DNA from: Desulfobacteraceae bacterium
Lineage (GTDB): Bacteria; Desulfobacterota; Desulfobacteria; Desulfobacterales; JAABTS01
Reading direction: 5' to 3'
NCBI GenBank assembly: GCA_011389735.1
Contig: JAABTS010000013.1
Span: 1-59,311 of the forward strand
DNA: 59,311 nt
The notes beneath the pieces are model-generated. The model was given only the letters and a program-made list of their open reading frames with translations. It did no database searches and was not told the DNA's origin. The position numbers were made by a program, and so were the translations under genes. Shown piece after piece: positions 8,104 through 16,084 of the stretch; within the stretch, counting starts at the first letter, position 1, and every line of letters starts with the position of its first letter.

Positions 8104-9141
8104 TTACCTGATAATCCTGATGTGGGATTCTTCCCGAAGGTCGTCGAGCCACGCTCTGATTTTTTGATCGACGCTTTGTTCCATCAATTTCTTTTTAATC
8201 GCCTGTGACGCCTCTTCAAGCGATTTTCCCCCAGGATCGTCAACGTCTTCCAGAAAAAACACCTGATATCCGATATCCGTGAAAATAATGTCGGAATACT
8301 CGCCGGGTTCGAGATCTTTTATCGCATCCTGAATCGTGGGAGAAAGCCTTTCAAAAGGAAAATATCCCAGGTCTCCGCCTGAATCCGCCATGCCGTCGGA
8401 ATATTGGGCGGCCAGCCGGGGGAACGATCGTCCGGCCTCCAGTTTTCGGTATACATCCTCGATTTTCATCCGGGCGTTCATTTTTTCCGAAGTATCCGCG
8501 TGTTCAGAAACCTTGATCAATATCGTCCGCAAATGATACTGTTTTTGGCCCTGAAACTCTTCTGGATGTTCGTTGTAATAGTTTTCGATATCTTCGCGCG
8601 TGACCACGATTCGCGACATGACTTCCCGGTTGACAAGCCTGTTCCGGAGAATCTGGAGACGAAGGGTTTTCCGGTATTCTTCCACCGAAAAACCTTCCCT
8701 GGCCAGCGCTTTTTCAAATTCTTCCCCGGTCATGGAATTGGCCTGTTTCATCCGTTCTATCGCCTGATCGACTTCCTCGGGATTCACCGATATGCCCGCC
8801 TTGCGGCTTTCCTGCTCGGTCAGCTTCTGTTCGATCAATTGATCGATCATGTCTTCCCTGAGCTTATACAACATGTCCTTCTCTTTTTCCGGCGGGTATC
8901 CGATGGACTTGATTCGCTCAGCGTAAGGCTCGTACATCGTTCTTAAATCATACAAAGAGATAATGTCGTCGTTCACCACGGCGACAATACGGTCAACCAC
9001 TTCGGCTCTTGCGGCCGGCGGCGGTTGCGCCGAACACAGAAAGACAAGAGCGGCCGCACAGACCGGCGAAAGCAGCCCGGCGTTAAACATCCCCCGAAAA
9101 ATCGGGGAGAATTTATTATTTTTTATATCAGATTTTTTCAT
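8104..9141 (-). CDS. surA: SurA-like periplasmic chaperone / peptidyl-prolyl isomerase
   Basis: A 345-residue exported protein. A hydrophobic signal segment (about 18-45, ending PAARA) precedes a SurA N-terminal domain beginning VVDRIVAVVNDDIISLYDL, then one parvulin (PpiC) domain with YHLRTILIKV, GGDLGYFPFERLSP and YQVFFLEDV. E. coli SurA has two parvulin domains; a single one is common in related phyla. Its role is folding of outer-membrane proteins in the periplasm. It sits directly upstream of mgtE in one transcript. A family A element separates it from the second SurA-like gene. Confidence 0.85.
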   Translation of the reverse strand: MKKSDIKNNKFSPIFRGMFNAGLLSPVCAAALVFLCSAQPPPAARAEVVDRIVAVVNDDIISLYDLRTMYEPYAERIKSIGYPPEKEKDMLYKLREDMIDQLIEQKLTEQESRKAGISVNPEEVDQAIERMKQANSMTGEEFEKALAREGFSVEEYRKTLRLQILRNRLVNREVMSRIVVTREDIENYYNEHPEEFQGQKQYHLRTILIKVSEHADTSEKMNARMKIEDVYRKLEAGRSFPRLAAQYSDGMADSGGDLGYFPFERLSPTIQDAIKDLEPGEYSDIIFTDIGYQVFFLEDVDDPGGKSLEEASQAIKKKLMEQSVDQKIRAWLDDLREESHIRIIR

Positions 9142-9175
9142 ATGGGTAGTTCTGTATCATTCTTATTTATGCTTG

Positions 9176-9281
9176 TATGGCTTTCCGGAAATAAATTTCA
9201 TTGCGTCGCCGCCCTGGAAGATACGAAATTATGATCCCGGGCCCGGAGCTTCGTGAAATTTAGTTTCTGAAAACCTGTGCA
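9176..9281 (+). repeat. Family A palindromic element, complete
   Basis: Left arm TATGGCTTTCCGGAAATAAA, core with ATCCCGGGCCCGG, right arm GTGAAATTTAGTTTCTGAAA then ACCTGT. It lies between two SurA-like genes of the same strand, 35 bp upstream of the surA start and 54 bp downstream of the stop of the other gene. No flanking direct repeat is obvious. Confidence 0.85.
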
Positions 9282-9335
9282 GGTTAAAAAACATTGCATC
9301 CGCTTTCAGGAAAAGCGATGTCCGTGAAAGGCGTG

Positions 9336-10058
9336 TCAGGAATCGGTTAGCTGTTTCCACCTTTTTTCATTTACGGATATTGTGTACCGGTTTTTGAGTT
9401 CGTCTATCCACGCCTGATACGCTTCTTCGGTCTTTTTTTGCTTCAGGCGTTTTACGATCAGCCTGTCCATTTTCGATTTTTCTTTCTCCCCGATGGATTC
9501 GTCTTTCAGGTTTTCTTCATAATACTGAGCCATTTCTTCCATCGTAATAGTTATTTTATCGGCGACTTCGGTTTCAATCAGTTTTTCCATTAGAATCCGG
9601 GCCCTGAGTTCGTTTTCCCAGGCTGAATACGATATGGCGGCTTCCAGCAAGGATTGCTCGAACGTGTCGTCCGGATATAGAGACTTTATAGCGTCCACTT
9701 CTTTTTGAATTTCTTCTTCCGATACGGTGATATCCAGCTCCTTTGCCCGTTCCTGCAATATGAGCCTTTCCGTGAGTTGTTTCAAGACGTTTATTCTCAG
9801 CACCTTGATCTGAACCGATTTGTATATGTCGTCTTCAGGATCGTTGAATGTTTCATAAGGATAGGCGGTCTTGGCGATTTCGAGAGACCGGTTGTAAGCC
9901 TCGATTGTGAGCACGGATTCATTCACCTTGACAAGATATTCGGGAGGGGGATTCGGGGGCGGTTTTTCACAGGCCGGACTTCCGAACACCAAAAAGACGT
10001 ATCCCAATAAAACAGGTGTTTTCATTATGCGCCGGGCTATTTGATCAAATGGATTCAT
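9336..10058 (-). CDS. SurA N-terminal-domain protein without parvulin domain, probable lipoprotein
   Basis: A 240-residue exported protein. After MKTPVLLGYVFLVFGSPAC (Cys 30 as possible lipid site, weak lipobox) comes a proline-rich linker and a SurA_N-type helical domain (YLVKVNESVLTIEAYNRSLE). The rest is charged helix, with WENELRARILMEKLIETEVAD and a C-terminal YQAWIDELKNRYTISVNEKRW that parallels the end of SurA. There is no parvulin domain, so isomerase activity is not expected; a chaperone or tether role is inferred. It follows mfd by 51 bp. No strong ribosome site is seen for either candidate start (10058 or 10025). Confidence 0.7.
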   Translation of the reverse strand: MNPFDQIARRIMKTPVLLGYVFLVFGSPACEKPPPNPPPEYLVKVNESVLTIEAYNRSLEIAKTAYPYETFNDPEDDIYKSVQIKVLRINVLKQLTERLILQERAKELDITVSEEEIQKEVDAIKSLYPDDTFEQSLLEAAISYSAWENELRARILMEKLIETEVADKITITMEEMAQYYEENLKDESIGEKEKSKMDRLIVKRLKQKKTEEAYQAWIDELKNRYTISVNEKRWKQLTDS

Positions 10059-10109
10059 GATATCGAGTTCAATGTGTTTGCGTGTTTTCCGGAATTTGAA
10101 AATAAAAAT

Positions 10110-13100
10110 TTATAATCTAACACGTCGTACGATCTCTTTCAAGATATTTTTGCATTGCATCATGGGGCTGCCGTTGGATAATTCGGCTTTCACGGCGAAA
10201 TTGGACGTAGCCTTGAACCGGCCGGGATCTATAGCCGCGATGGAATTCAGCCATTCCCTGGATTGGACGTGTGATTCGGAAAAGAACATGGTCACGGTCG
10301 TGTCGGTCAAATCCAGCCGTTTTATAAGGGCTTTGGCGCATAGCACCTTGAGCATGATTTTCAGGAGCAGGTTGGCGGTTTCGGGCGGCGGATCTCCGAA
10401 CCGGTCCGCCAGTTCCTGCTTAAAGTCCGAAATTTCCTTGATTTCATTGAATTTCGCCAGCCGTCTATAGATACGGAGGCGTTGATCGATATCCGGCACG
10501 TAGCTTTCGGGGATTAGCGATGTTCTGGGAATATGGACTTCCGGTTCCAGGGTTTCTACAACCGGTTCGCCTTTGAGTTCGTTCACGGCGTTTTCCATGA
10601 GCTGCAAAAACATATCGTATCCTACGGCGGCGATATGGCCGGATTGAGAGGCTCCCAGGATAGCGCCCCCGCCCCTGATTTTCAAATCGCTCATGGCGAT
10701 CTGAAAGCCGGAACCCAGGTCGCTGTGTTCCATGAGCACTTTAAGTCGTTTCCGGGCGTCTTTGGTCAATGAGGCGTCATGCGGAATGAATAAATAGGCG
10801 TAGGCCTGGTCTTCGCCTCTGCCCACCCGGCCCCGGAGCTGATAAATTTGAGACAGTCCGAATCTGTCCGCCCGGTTGACGAGAATAGTGTTGGCGGAGG
10901 GGATATCGATTCCTGATTCAATGATGGTTGTGCATATCAGCACATCTATTTCCCGCTTGATGAACCGGAGCATGGTTCGTTCCAGTTCTTCTTCGCTCTG
11001 GCGGCCGTGGGCCACGCCCAATCGGGCCTCCGGAACGAGTTTGGCGATAAGCTCCTCCATTTTATAGATGCTTTTAACATGATTGTGAACGAAAAAAACC
11101 TGGCCGTTTCTGTCCAGCTCTTGTCGAATCGCCTGGGACGCCACGCCTTTATCGAATTCGGAAATATAAGTGACTATGGGCCGGCGATGTTCCGGAGGAG
11201 TCGAGATAACGCTTATATCCCGGATTCCCATCAGCGAGAGGTGCAAAGTTCTTGGTATGGGGGTTGCGGTCAGCGCCAGTACGTCAACCGTGCTTCGCAG
11301 TTTTTTGAGCCGTTCTTTGTGTTTGACGCCGAACCGTTGTTCTTCGTCGAGGATTAACAGCCCCAGGTCTTTGAACCGAACATCTTTTTGAATCAAACGA
11401 TGGGTTCCGATGACGATATCGACACCGCCGGTTTTAAGCCCCTCCAGGATTTCCCGCTGTTCTTTTCCGGATCTAAACCGGTTCAGACAGGCGATGGTTA
11501 CGGGATAAGACTTGTATCTGGACAAAAAGGTTTCATAGTGTTGTTCGGCCAGCACGGTTGTAGGGACCAGCACGGCCGTCTGCCGGCCTTCGGCGACCGC
11601 CACGAACGAGGCTCTCAAAGCGACTTCGGTTTTTCCGTAACCCACGTCTCCGCAGATAAGCCGATCCATCGGGGCTCCGGCCGCCATGTCCGCGAGGACA
11701 TCTTCAATGGCCTGTATCTGGTCGGGAGTTTCATCGTAAGGAAAGCCCTCCTCGAATTTCAACAAACCCTGTTCGTCCATCTGATACGAATGGCCGGCGT
11801 TGACTTTTCGTTCGGCGTACAGGTTGAGCAATTCTCCGGCCATTTCTTCCACCGACGCTTTCACCTTGCTTTTTATTTTTTCCCAGGATTTTCCGCCCAT
11901 TTTATCGATTACGGGAGCGATGCCCTCGACGCCCATATATTTTTGAATGACGCCCATCCGGTCGACCGGTAAATAGAGCCTGTCGGTTCCCTGGTACTTG
12001 ATAAGCAGGAAATCGCCGGTTTCGGAATCCAGTTGCAGCCTGGTAAGGCCTTCGTATACGCCTATTCCATGATCCGTGTGTACAATGAGATCTCCCTGTT
12101 TCAATTCTCCCAGCGACAGGAGGTCCGTTTGAACTTTCCGTCCGGATTTTTTCCTCCGGAATTTCCGGCCGAAAATTTCCGTATCCGTAATGGCGGCCAG
12201 GGACATTTCAGGCCATGAAAATCCTCCTGAAAGCGTTCCGGGGACCATAAATTCCGGACGGCCCTTTTGCATGGTGTTCTCGAAACGGTTTACATATTCC
12301 GGTGAAATTCCGTAGGGCGTCAGCAATACCCTCAATCGCTCGGCCCGTGAGGCCGTACCGGAAACAAAAAGGGTTTTTATCCCTTGTTCACGGTTTTTCG
12401 AGATCCATTCCACAAGCGGTGCAAACGGCGTTTCCGTATCAGCTCCGCTTTTTATGGATTCAACGATGGATTCATTGCTTTCGGAACCGAATTCAACGGC
12501 GGGCGACTGGTTCGGACGGGCTCCGCCTCTCAAGACGGGCAGATACGACATGGTCAACGGATTCAAGCCACGGGCTTTCGTTTCGGCTTCCCGCCATGAC
12601 AAAAACAAATCCTTTGGATTGACGCAGAGCTTTTCCTGGGATACGGCCTCGGCGTGGCTTTTTAATATCAGCTCTTCGAAGCCGGAGGCTTTTTCCGCAA
12701 GGTCACGCGGTTCCACCAGAACGACAACCGTTGTTTCAGGCAGGTAGTCGAAAATGGAGTCCGTTTGTTCATAGATAAGCGGAAGATAGCCGTCCATTCC
12801 GGGAATCGTGTTTTCTTCGGCCAGACGCTCCAAAAGCGCTCTGGACTCTTTGGCCGGCAGGTTTTGAGCGGCGGCCTGTTTTCGGATGGCGGCGCTTACC
12901 TTTATCACATCCGTTTTGCGCAGGATCGATTCTCGGGCCGGAAGAATGACCGCCTCTTCCGCATCCGCTGTTTTTCGCTGGTTATGCGGTGAAAAAAATC
13001 TCAGATTGTCCACCATGTCTCCGTACAGCTCGATCCTCAGGGGATTGTCGTATTGGGGCGAGAAGATATCCATAATTCCCCCTCGGACGCAGAAATCTCC

Positions 13101-13592
13101 GGGCTCCTCCACAATGGCGGTGCGTGAATAGCCGCCGGCGACGAGCTTTTCAACGAGAGCTTCGGGCTCGATTTCTTCGCCGGCCATGATCAATTCCGCG
13201 AAATCGGCCAGCACGGTTTTGGGAATAAGCCGTTGCAACAGGGATTCCACGGACGCCAGCATTACCGGCGGCGGGCCGTCGTGTCCCGCCAATCCGTATA
13301 ATGCGCCGATACGGCGGGCCGCGATTGCATTATGGTAGGAAAGATGTTTGAACGGCGGCAGATGGTAGGTCGGAAAATGGGTTACCGGAGTGTCCGGGCC
13401 GCCGCTGAAAAAACTGAGATCCTCCGAAAGGAGGCCGCATTCTTTTTCCGATGCGGCGACAATAAACATGGGACGCTTCAAGTCGTTGTAAATCCGGGAC
13501 AGAAGAAACGCCCGGTCGGCTCCTGAAAGACCCGAACATAGGACTTCGGAAGCTTCTTGTTCAATCAGACCTTTCAATTTTTCGTATTTCAA
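10110..13592 (-). CDS. mfd: Transcription-repair coupling factor Mfd
   Basis: A 1160-residue Mfd of standard length. In order: a UvrB-like N-terminal module, the RNA-polymerase-interacting domain (DLIVHTDHGIGVYEGLTRL, about 500-560), a RecG-like translocase with Walker A GDVGYGKTE, Walker B DEEQRFG, LTATPIPRTLHLSL and QLRGRVGRGEDQAYAY, and a C-terminal domain ending in the UvrA-masking region. Mfd removes RNA polymerase stalled at lesions and recruits UvrA. It is transcribed towards the SurA-like gene 51 bp away, so the two may be co-expressed. Family B and A elements occupy its upstream region. Confidence 0.96.
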   Translation of the reverse strand: MKYEKLKGLIEQEASEVLCSGLSGADRAFLLSRIYNDLKRPMFIVAASEKECGLLSEDLSFFSGGPDTPVTHFPTYHLPPFKHLSYHNAIAARRIGALYGLAGHDGPPPVMLASVESLLQRLIPKTVLADFAELIMAGEEIEPEALVEKLVAGGYSRTAIVEEPGDFCVRGGIMDIFSPQYDNPLRIELYGDMVDNLRFFSPHNQRKTADAEEAVILPARESILRKTDVIKVSAAIRKQAAAQNLPAKESRALLERLAEENTIPGMDGYLPLIYEQTDSIFDYLPETTVVVLVEPRDLAEKASGFEELILKSHAEAVSQEKLCVNPKDLFLSWREAETKARGLNPLTMSYLPVLRGGARPNQSPAVEFGSESNESIVESIKSGADTETPFAPLVEWISKNREQGIKTLFVSGTASRAERLRVLLTPYGISPEYVNRFENTMQKGRPEFMVPGTLSGGFSWPEMSLAAITDTEIFGRKFRRKKSGRKVQTDLLSLGELKQGDLIVHTDHGIGVYEGLTRLQLDSETGDFLLIKYQGTDRLYLPVDRMGVIQKYMGVEGIAPVIDKMGGKSWEKIKSKVKASVEEMAGELLNLYAERKVNAGHSYQMDEQGLLKFEEGFPYDETPDQIQAIEDVLADMAAGAPMDRLICGDVGYGKTEVALRASFVAVAEGRQTAVLVPTTVLAEQHYETFLSRYKSYPVTIACLNRFRSGKEQREILEGLKTGGVDIVIGTHRLIQKDVRFKDLGLLILDEEQRFGVKHKERLKKLRSTVDVLALTATPIPRTLHLSLMGIRDISVISTPPEHRRPIVTYISEFDKGVASQAIRQELDRNGQVFFVHNHVKSIYKMEELIAKLVPEARLGVAHGRQSEEELERTMLRFIKREIDVLICTTIIESGIDIPSANTILVNRADRFGLSQIYQLRGRVGRGEDQAYAYLFIPHDASLTKDARKRLKVLMEHSDLGSGFQIAMSDLKIRGGGAILGASQSGHIAAVGYDMFLQLMENAVNELKGEPVVETLEPEVHIPRTSLIPESYVPDIDQRLRIYRRLAKFNEIKEISDFKQELADRFGDPPPETANLLLKIMLKVLCAKALIKRLDLTDTTVTMFFSESHVQSREWLNSIAAIDPGRFKATSNFAVKAELSNGSPMMQCKNILKEIVRRVRL

Positions 13593-13615
13593 TGCAAAAC
13601 CTTATTATAATATGC

Positions 13616-13753
13616 GGGCTTGGTTCTATTTTCGGCCAATCGATATGTTCAAATCGGGATCGGGATCGTAATCGGTATCGAAGGATTCAATTTCGATCCC
13701 GATCCCGATCCCGATCCCGATAAATGAAAATGGCCGAAGTTAGAACCAAGCCC
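13616..13753. mobile_element. Family B MITE-like element B2 with hexamer-array cargo
   Basis: The left end GGGCTTGGTTCTATTTTCGG (from 13616) and the right end, which reads GGGCTTGGTTCTAACTTCGG on the minus strand (from 13753), are near-identical inverted termini. They are flanked by an exact 8-bp direct repeat TAATATGC at 13608-13615 and 13754-13761. The interior (13656-13722) is a GGGATC / GATCCC fold-back array with centre GGATTCAATTTCGAT. This is the cleanest copy for defining the family boundaries. It lies 24 bp upstream of mfd. Confidence 0.9.
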
Positions 13754-13792
13754 TAATATGCGGATTGACGAAAGTTCGGTTCGATACATGCT

Positions 13793-13900
13793 TTTACGGT
13801 CTTCGGGAAATTGAATTTCGCTGCTCTGCCGGCCCGGGATATACGAACGGCGTTATCCCGAGCCGGCCGTCTCGTGAAATTCAATTTTTGAAAACCTGAT
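13793..13900 (+). repeat. Family A palindromic element, complete
   Basis: Left arm with CTTCGGGAAATTGAATTTCG, core GCCGGCCCGGGATATACGAA then CGGCGTTATCCCGAGCCGG, right arm CGTGAAATTCAATTTTTGAA. The base changes in the two arms compensate each other (TTGAATTTCG against CGTGAAATTCAA), which fits selection or recent copying of a fold-back structure. Confidence 0.85.
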
Positions 13901-14047
13901 AGAATTTTTTTCAGATCGGAGCTTGTAAATATTCCGAATTTTGTTACACTATAATTATCATACGCCTGAATTACAACCTGCCTCCTTCGCATAATCGGAC
14001 GGGGGCTGATTTTAAACGAATTTGAGGTTAAACACAAGGGAGGGGTT

Positions 14048-14851
14048 ATGAAGACAAGGAAGAGCATTTTTTTTGTAGTTGTGTTGTTTCTTATGGGAGG
14101 CGCGGCGTCAGGTTCGGCGCTCGCCGACCAAATCGTTCTCGCCAGCGATAACTGGTGTCCGTTCAATTGCGAACCGGAATCGCAAAATCCGGGTTACATG
14201 ATCGAAATCGCCAGGGCGGCTTTCGAACCTCTGGGACATACGGTGACATATACGCTCGTTCCCTGGAGCCGGGCTATAAAGGACACCAGAAGAGGCAAAT
14301 ATCAAGGAATCATCGGCGGATATAAAAGCGACGCGCCCGATTTTATCTATCCTGAAAACGAACTGGGCATGATCGGCATGAGTATCTTCGTCACGAAAGA
14401 CGCCGAATGGAAATACACGGGCCTGGATTCATTGTCGGTCATTTCTTTAGGCGTTATCCGGGATTATGAATACAGCACGGAAATCAACCGGTATATCGAT
14501 GAACATCTGGGAGAAGCCAATCGAATCCAGATGCTGTCCGGGGACGAGCCGCTGGCGATAAATATCAGGAAACTGATAAGAGGCCGTATCGACGCATTGA
14601 TCGAAACGCCGCCGGTGCTATGGTACACCGCCAAGGAATTGGGCGTAACCGACGAACTGAAATCGGCGGGCGTCGCAGTGGAAGCGAAAAAAGCGTACAT
14701 TGCGTTTTCACCCGCCGAACCTGAAAAATCCAAAAAATACGCTCAAATTTTATCCGAAACTGTGGAACGGTTGCGAAAATCAAAAAAACTCGAAACCATT
14801 CTTGAAAAATACGGCCTTACGGACTGGAAATCGTCCGCCCCGGCCGAATAA
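14048..14851 (+). CDS. Solute-binding protein, family 3 (amino-acid-type periplasmic binding protein)
   Basis: A 267-residue secreted protein: signal peptide (residues 1-26, ending SALA-DQ), then a two-lobed type II periplasmic-binding fold (IVLASDNWCPFNC, GYMIEIARAAFEPLGHTVTY, PWSRAIKDTRRGKYQGIIGG). These proteins bring small solutes to ABC permeases or to sensor kinases. No permease or ATPase gene is near, so it is an orphan with unknown ligand. The ribosome site GGGAGGGG lies just upstream; a -10-like TATAAT at 13950-13955 has no good -35 partner. Its 3' end overlaps the convergent gene by 35 bp. Confidence 0.82.
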   Translation: MKTRKSIFFVVVLFLMGGAASGSALADQIVLASDNWCPFNCEPESQNPGYMIEIARAAFEPLGHTVTYTLVPWSRAIKDTRRGKYQGIIGGYKSDAPDFIYPENELGMIGMSIFVTKDAEWKYTGLDSLSVISLGVIRDYEYSTEINRYIDEHLGEANRIQMLSGDEPLAINIRKLIRGRIDALIETPPVLWYTAKELGVTDELKSAGVAVEAKKAYIAFSPAEPEKSKKYAQILSETVERLRKSKKLETILEKYGLTDWKSSAPAE

Positions 14852-15266
14852 GCTCCACGAGCAAATTCAACAATGGCGCGGGAGGCGTTCGCCAATCGGG
14901 GCGCAACGCCTTTTCGCCGCGCCATTGAAATTCAACCAGATGAAATAACTTTTCCGGGTTGTCCTTAGCTTTCGGCGACGAAGGAGGGTAATACTCCACC
15001 CATTGGATTTTTTTCGCGTCCAAATTGAAATCCTTGACCACGCAAGTTGCGATATGACCGGCGCATCCCCGCACCGTCATTTTATTTACGGAAGGATTTT
15101 CCTCCTGAGTGTCCGTCAGAATCGCCAGAAGCGGTTTTAAAAAAGACACGCTTTCGCCTCGGTCCGATTTTGAAAGATCGTATATCCGAAGCCGGCATTC
15201 GCCGCTGCCTAACTTGAAACGGGCGCCCCATCCATCCCATCGATATGGTCCGTCGTATATAAGCAT
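14817..15266 (-). CDS. Hypothetical protein, 149 aa, family not recognised
   Basis: I do not recognise the family. The protein starts MLIYDGPYRWDGWGARFKLG and has a mixed hydrophilic composition, two cysteines close together (GCAGHIATC) and a Trp/Tyr-rich stretch (WVEYYPPSSPKAKDNPEKLF). There is no signal peptide or membrane segment. Regular amphipathic composition through the whole length argues for a real gene. Its 3' end overlaps the convergent solute-binding protein gene by 35 bp. It may be single-gene transcription; a family A element lies 59 bp upstream of its start. Confidence 0.6.
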   Translation of the reverse strand: MLIYDGPYRWDGWGARFKLGSGECRLRIYDLSKSDRGESVSFLKPLLAILTDTQEENPSVNKMTVRGCAGHIATCVVKDFNLDAKKIQWVEYYPPSSPKAKDNPEKLFHLVEFQWRGEKALRPDWRTPPAPLLNLLVELIRPGRTISSP

Positions 15267-15324
15267 AGTAAACCGCCAAACACCGCTTTTATCTTTCTTC
15301 CCTTTGCATCCGACCTCGCCTTTT

Positions 15325-15471
15325 TATAGCCTTTCAGAAATTTGATTTCACAAAAAGCCAGGCCCGGGATGTACCCTGAATCTTTAATTCGGGGGAGAAA
15401 AACAGCGATTGAAAAATCGCTGTACATCATATCCCGGACCGGCGACATAATTTAATTTTTGAAAAACCTGC
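15325..15471 (+). repeat. Family A element with an extra hairpin in the loop
   Basis: Left arm TATAGCCTTTCAGAAATTTG, core AGGCCCGGGATGTACC, right side ATATCCCGGACCGGCGAC, then AATTTAATTTTTGAAAAACC. About 45 bp separate the core halves where most copies have 12-15 bp, and this extra DNA contains ACAGCGATTGAAAAATCGCTGT-type fold-back (15401-15422). It is thus another case of cargo placed in the loop of an A element. Confidence 0.8.
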
Positions 15472-15643
15472 GTTATCGACAATCTCCGGCAGGGCAATCC
15501 CCTTTAATCGTTAATAATCATAAAACTGTAGATCGGAAATTCGATTTTCGAAAGGGGATAATATTCAGAATTTTATACCTTGAGGCCTCATTTGTCAACC
15601 GGAGTTCTGGGCCGGGACGGTGCAAACGAAGGGCTGATTTTTC

Positions 15644-15750
15644 GGGCTTGGTTCTAACTTCGGCCACGACCGCTGGTTGAATAATCTCACCGCGGAGACG
15701 CAGAGTTCGCAAAGGTTAAATAGGGCTTGGTTATAAGATCGGCCGGAACG
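15644..15750 (+). repeat. Two family B left ends in tandem, no right ends
   Basis: GGGCTTGGTTCTAACTTCGG begins at 15644 and GGGCTTGGTTATAAGATCGG at 15723. Between them lies CACCGCGGAGACGCAGAG followed by CGCAAAGG, half of a fold-back array related in style to the CACAAAG hairpin at 47759. No inverted partner end and no 8-bp flanking repeat was found, so both are probably truncated by later rearrangement. Confidence 0.65.
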
Positions 15751-15751
15751 C

Positions 15752-15847
15752 CAGGGTAAGCCGGGGGTTGCAAACCCCCTCCGAGCGGGTCTCTTGCTCT
15801 GAGCGGGTTCAGGGTAAGCCGGGGGTTGCAACCCCCCTCCGAGCGGG
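15752..15847. repeat. Direct repeat of a 38-bp GC-rich hairpin unit
   Basis: Two near-identical units, 15752-15789 and 15810-15847, each read CAGGGTAAGCCGGGGGTTGC, then AA[A/C]CCCCCTCCGAGCGGG. GGGGGTTGCAA(A)CCCCC within each can fold. A diverged relative is visible at 55590-55668. Function unknown. Confidence 0.7.
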
Positions 15848-15991
15848 AAATCGGTATCGGTATCGAATTATTACGATCCCTATTACGATCCCGATTACGA
15901 TCCCGATCCCGATCCCGATTACGATCCCGATCCCGATCCCGATCCCGATTTTGATTTTGATGAAACTGTAAACAAGAAATGAAGGATGCTA
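15848..15991 (+). mobile_element. Family C element C1, left end missing, hexamer-array cargo
   Basis: AATCGGTATCGGTATCGAAT then TATTACGATCCC opens the array, and it closes with GATTTTGATGAAACTGTAAA then CAAGAAATGAAGGATGC. Both borders match the complete element at 51799-51945 almost base for base. The left terminus (GGCATC...) is absent; the array begins directly against the GC-rich direct repeat. The element ends about 20 bp before the tetR promoter. Confidence 0.75.
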
Positions 15992-16011
15992 TAAGGGGCG
16001 ATCTTTTTTTC

Positions 16012-16040
16012 TTGACAATCAAAAAATCTCCGTGTAATTT
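16012..16040 (+). promoter_or_regulatory. Sigma-70 promoter of the tetR-sulP operon
   Basis: -35 TTGACA (16012-16017), 17-bp spacer, -10 TAATTT (16035-16040). The predicted start point near 16047 lies just before the palindromic operator and 38 bp before the tetR ATG. Confidence 0.7.
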
Positions 16041-16054
16041 TCAATAAATTAGGG

Positions 16055-16064
16055 TGAGTACTCA
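16055..16064. promoter_or_regulatory. Putative TetR operator TGAGTACTCA
   Basis: A perfect 10-bp palindrome TGAGTACTCA lies between the promoter and the tetR start. Its position just after the predicted transcription start suits negative autoregulation by the TetR-family product. That the palindrome is the operator is an inference from location and symmetry. Confidence 0.6.
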
Positions 16065-16084
16065 GTATATGTTTGGAAAATAAT

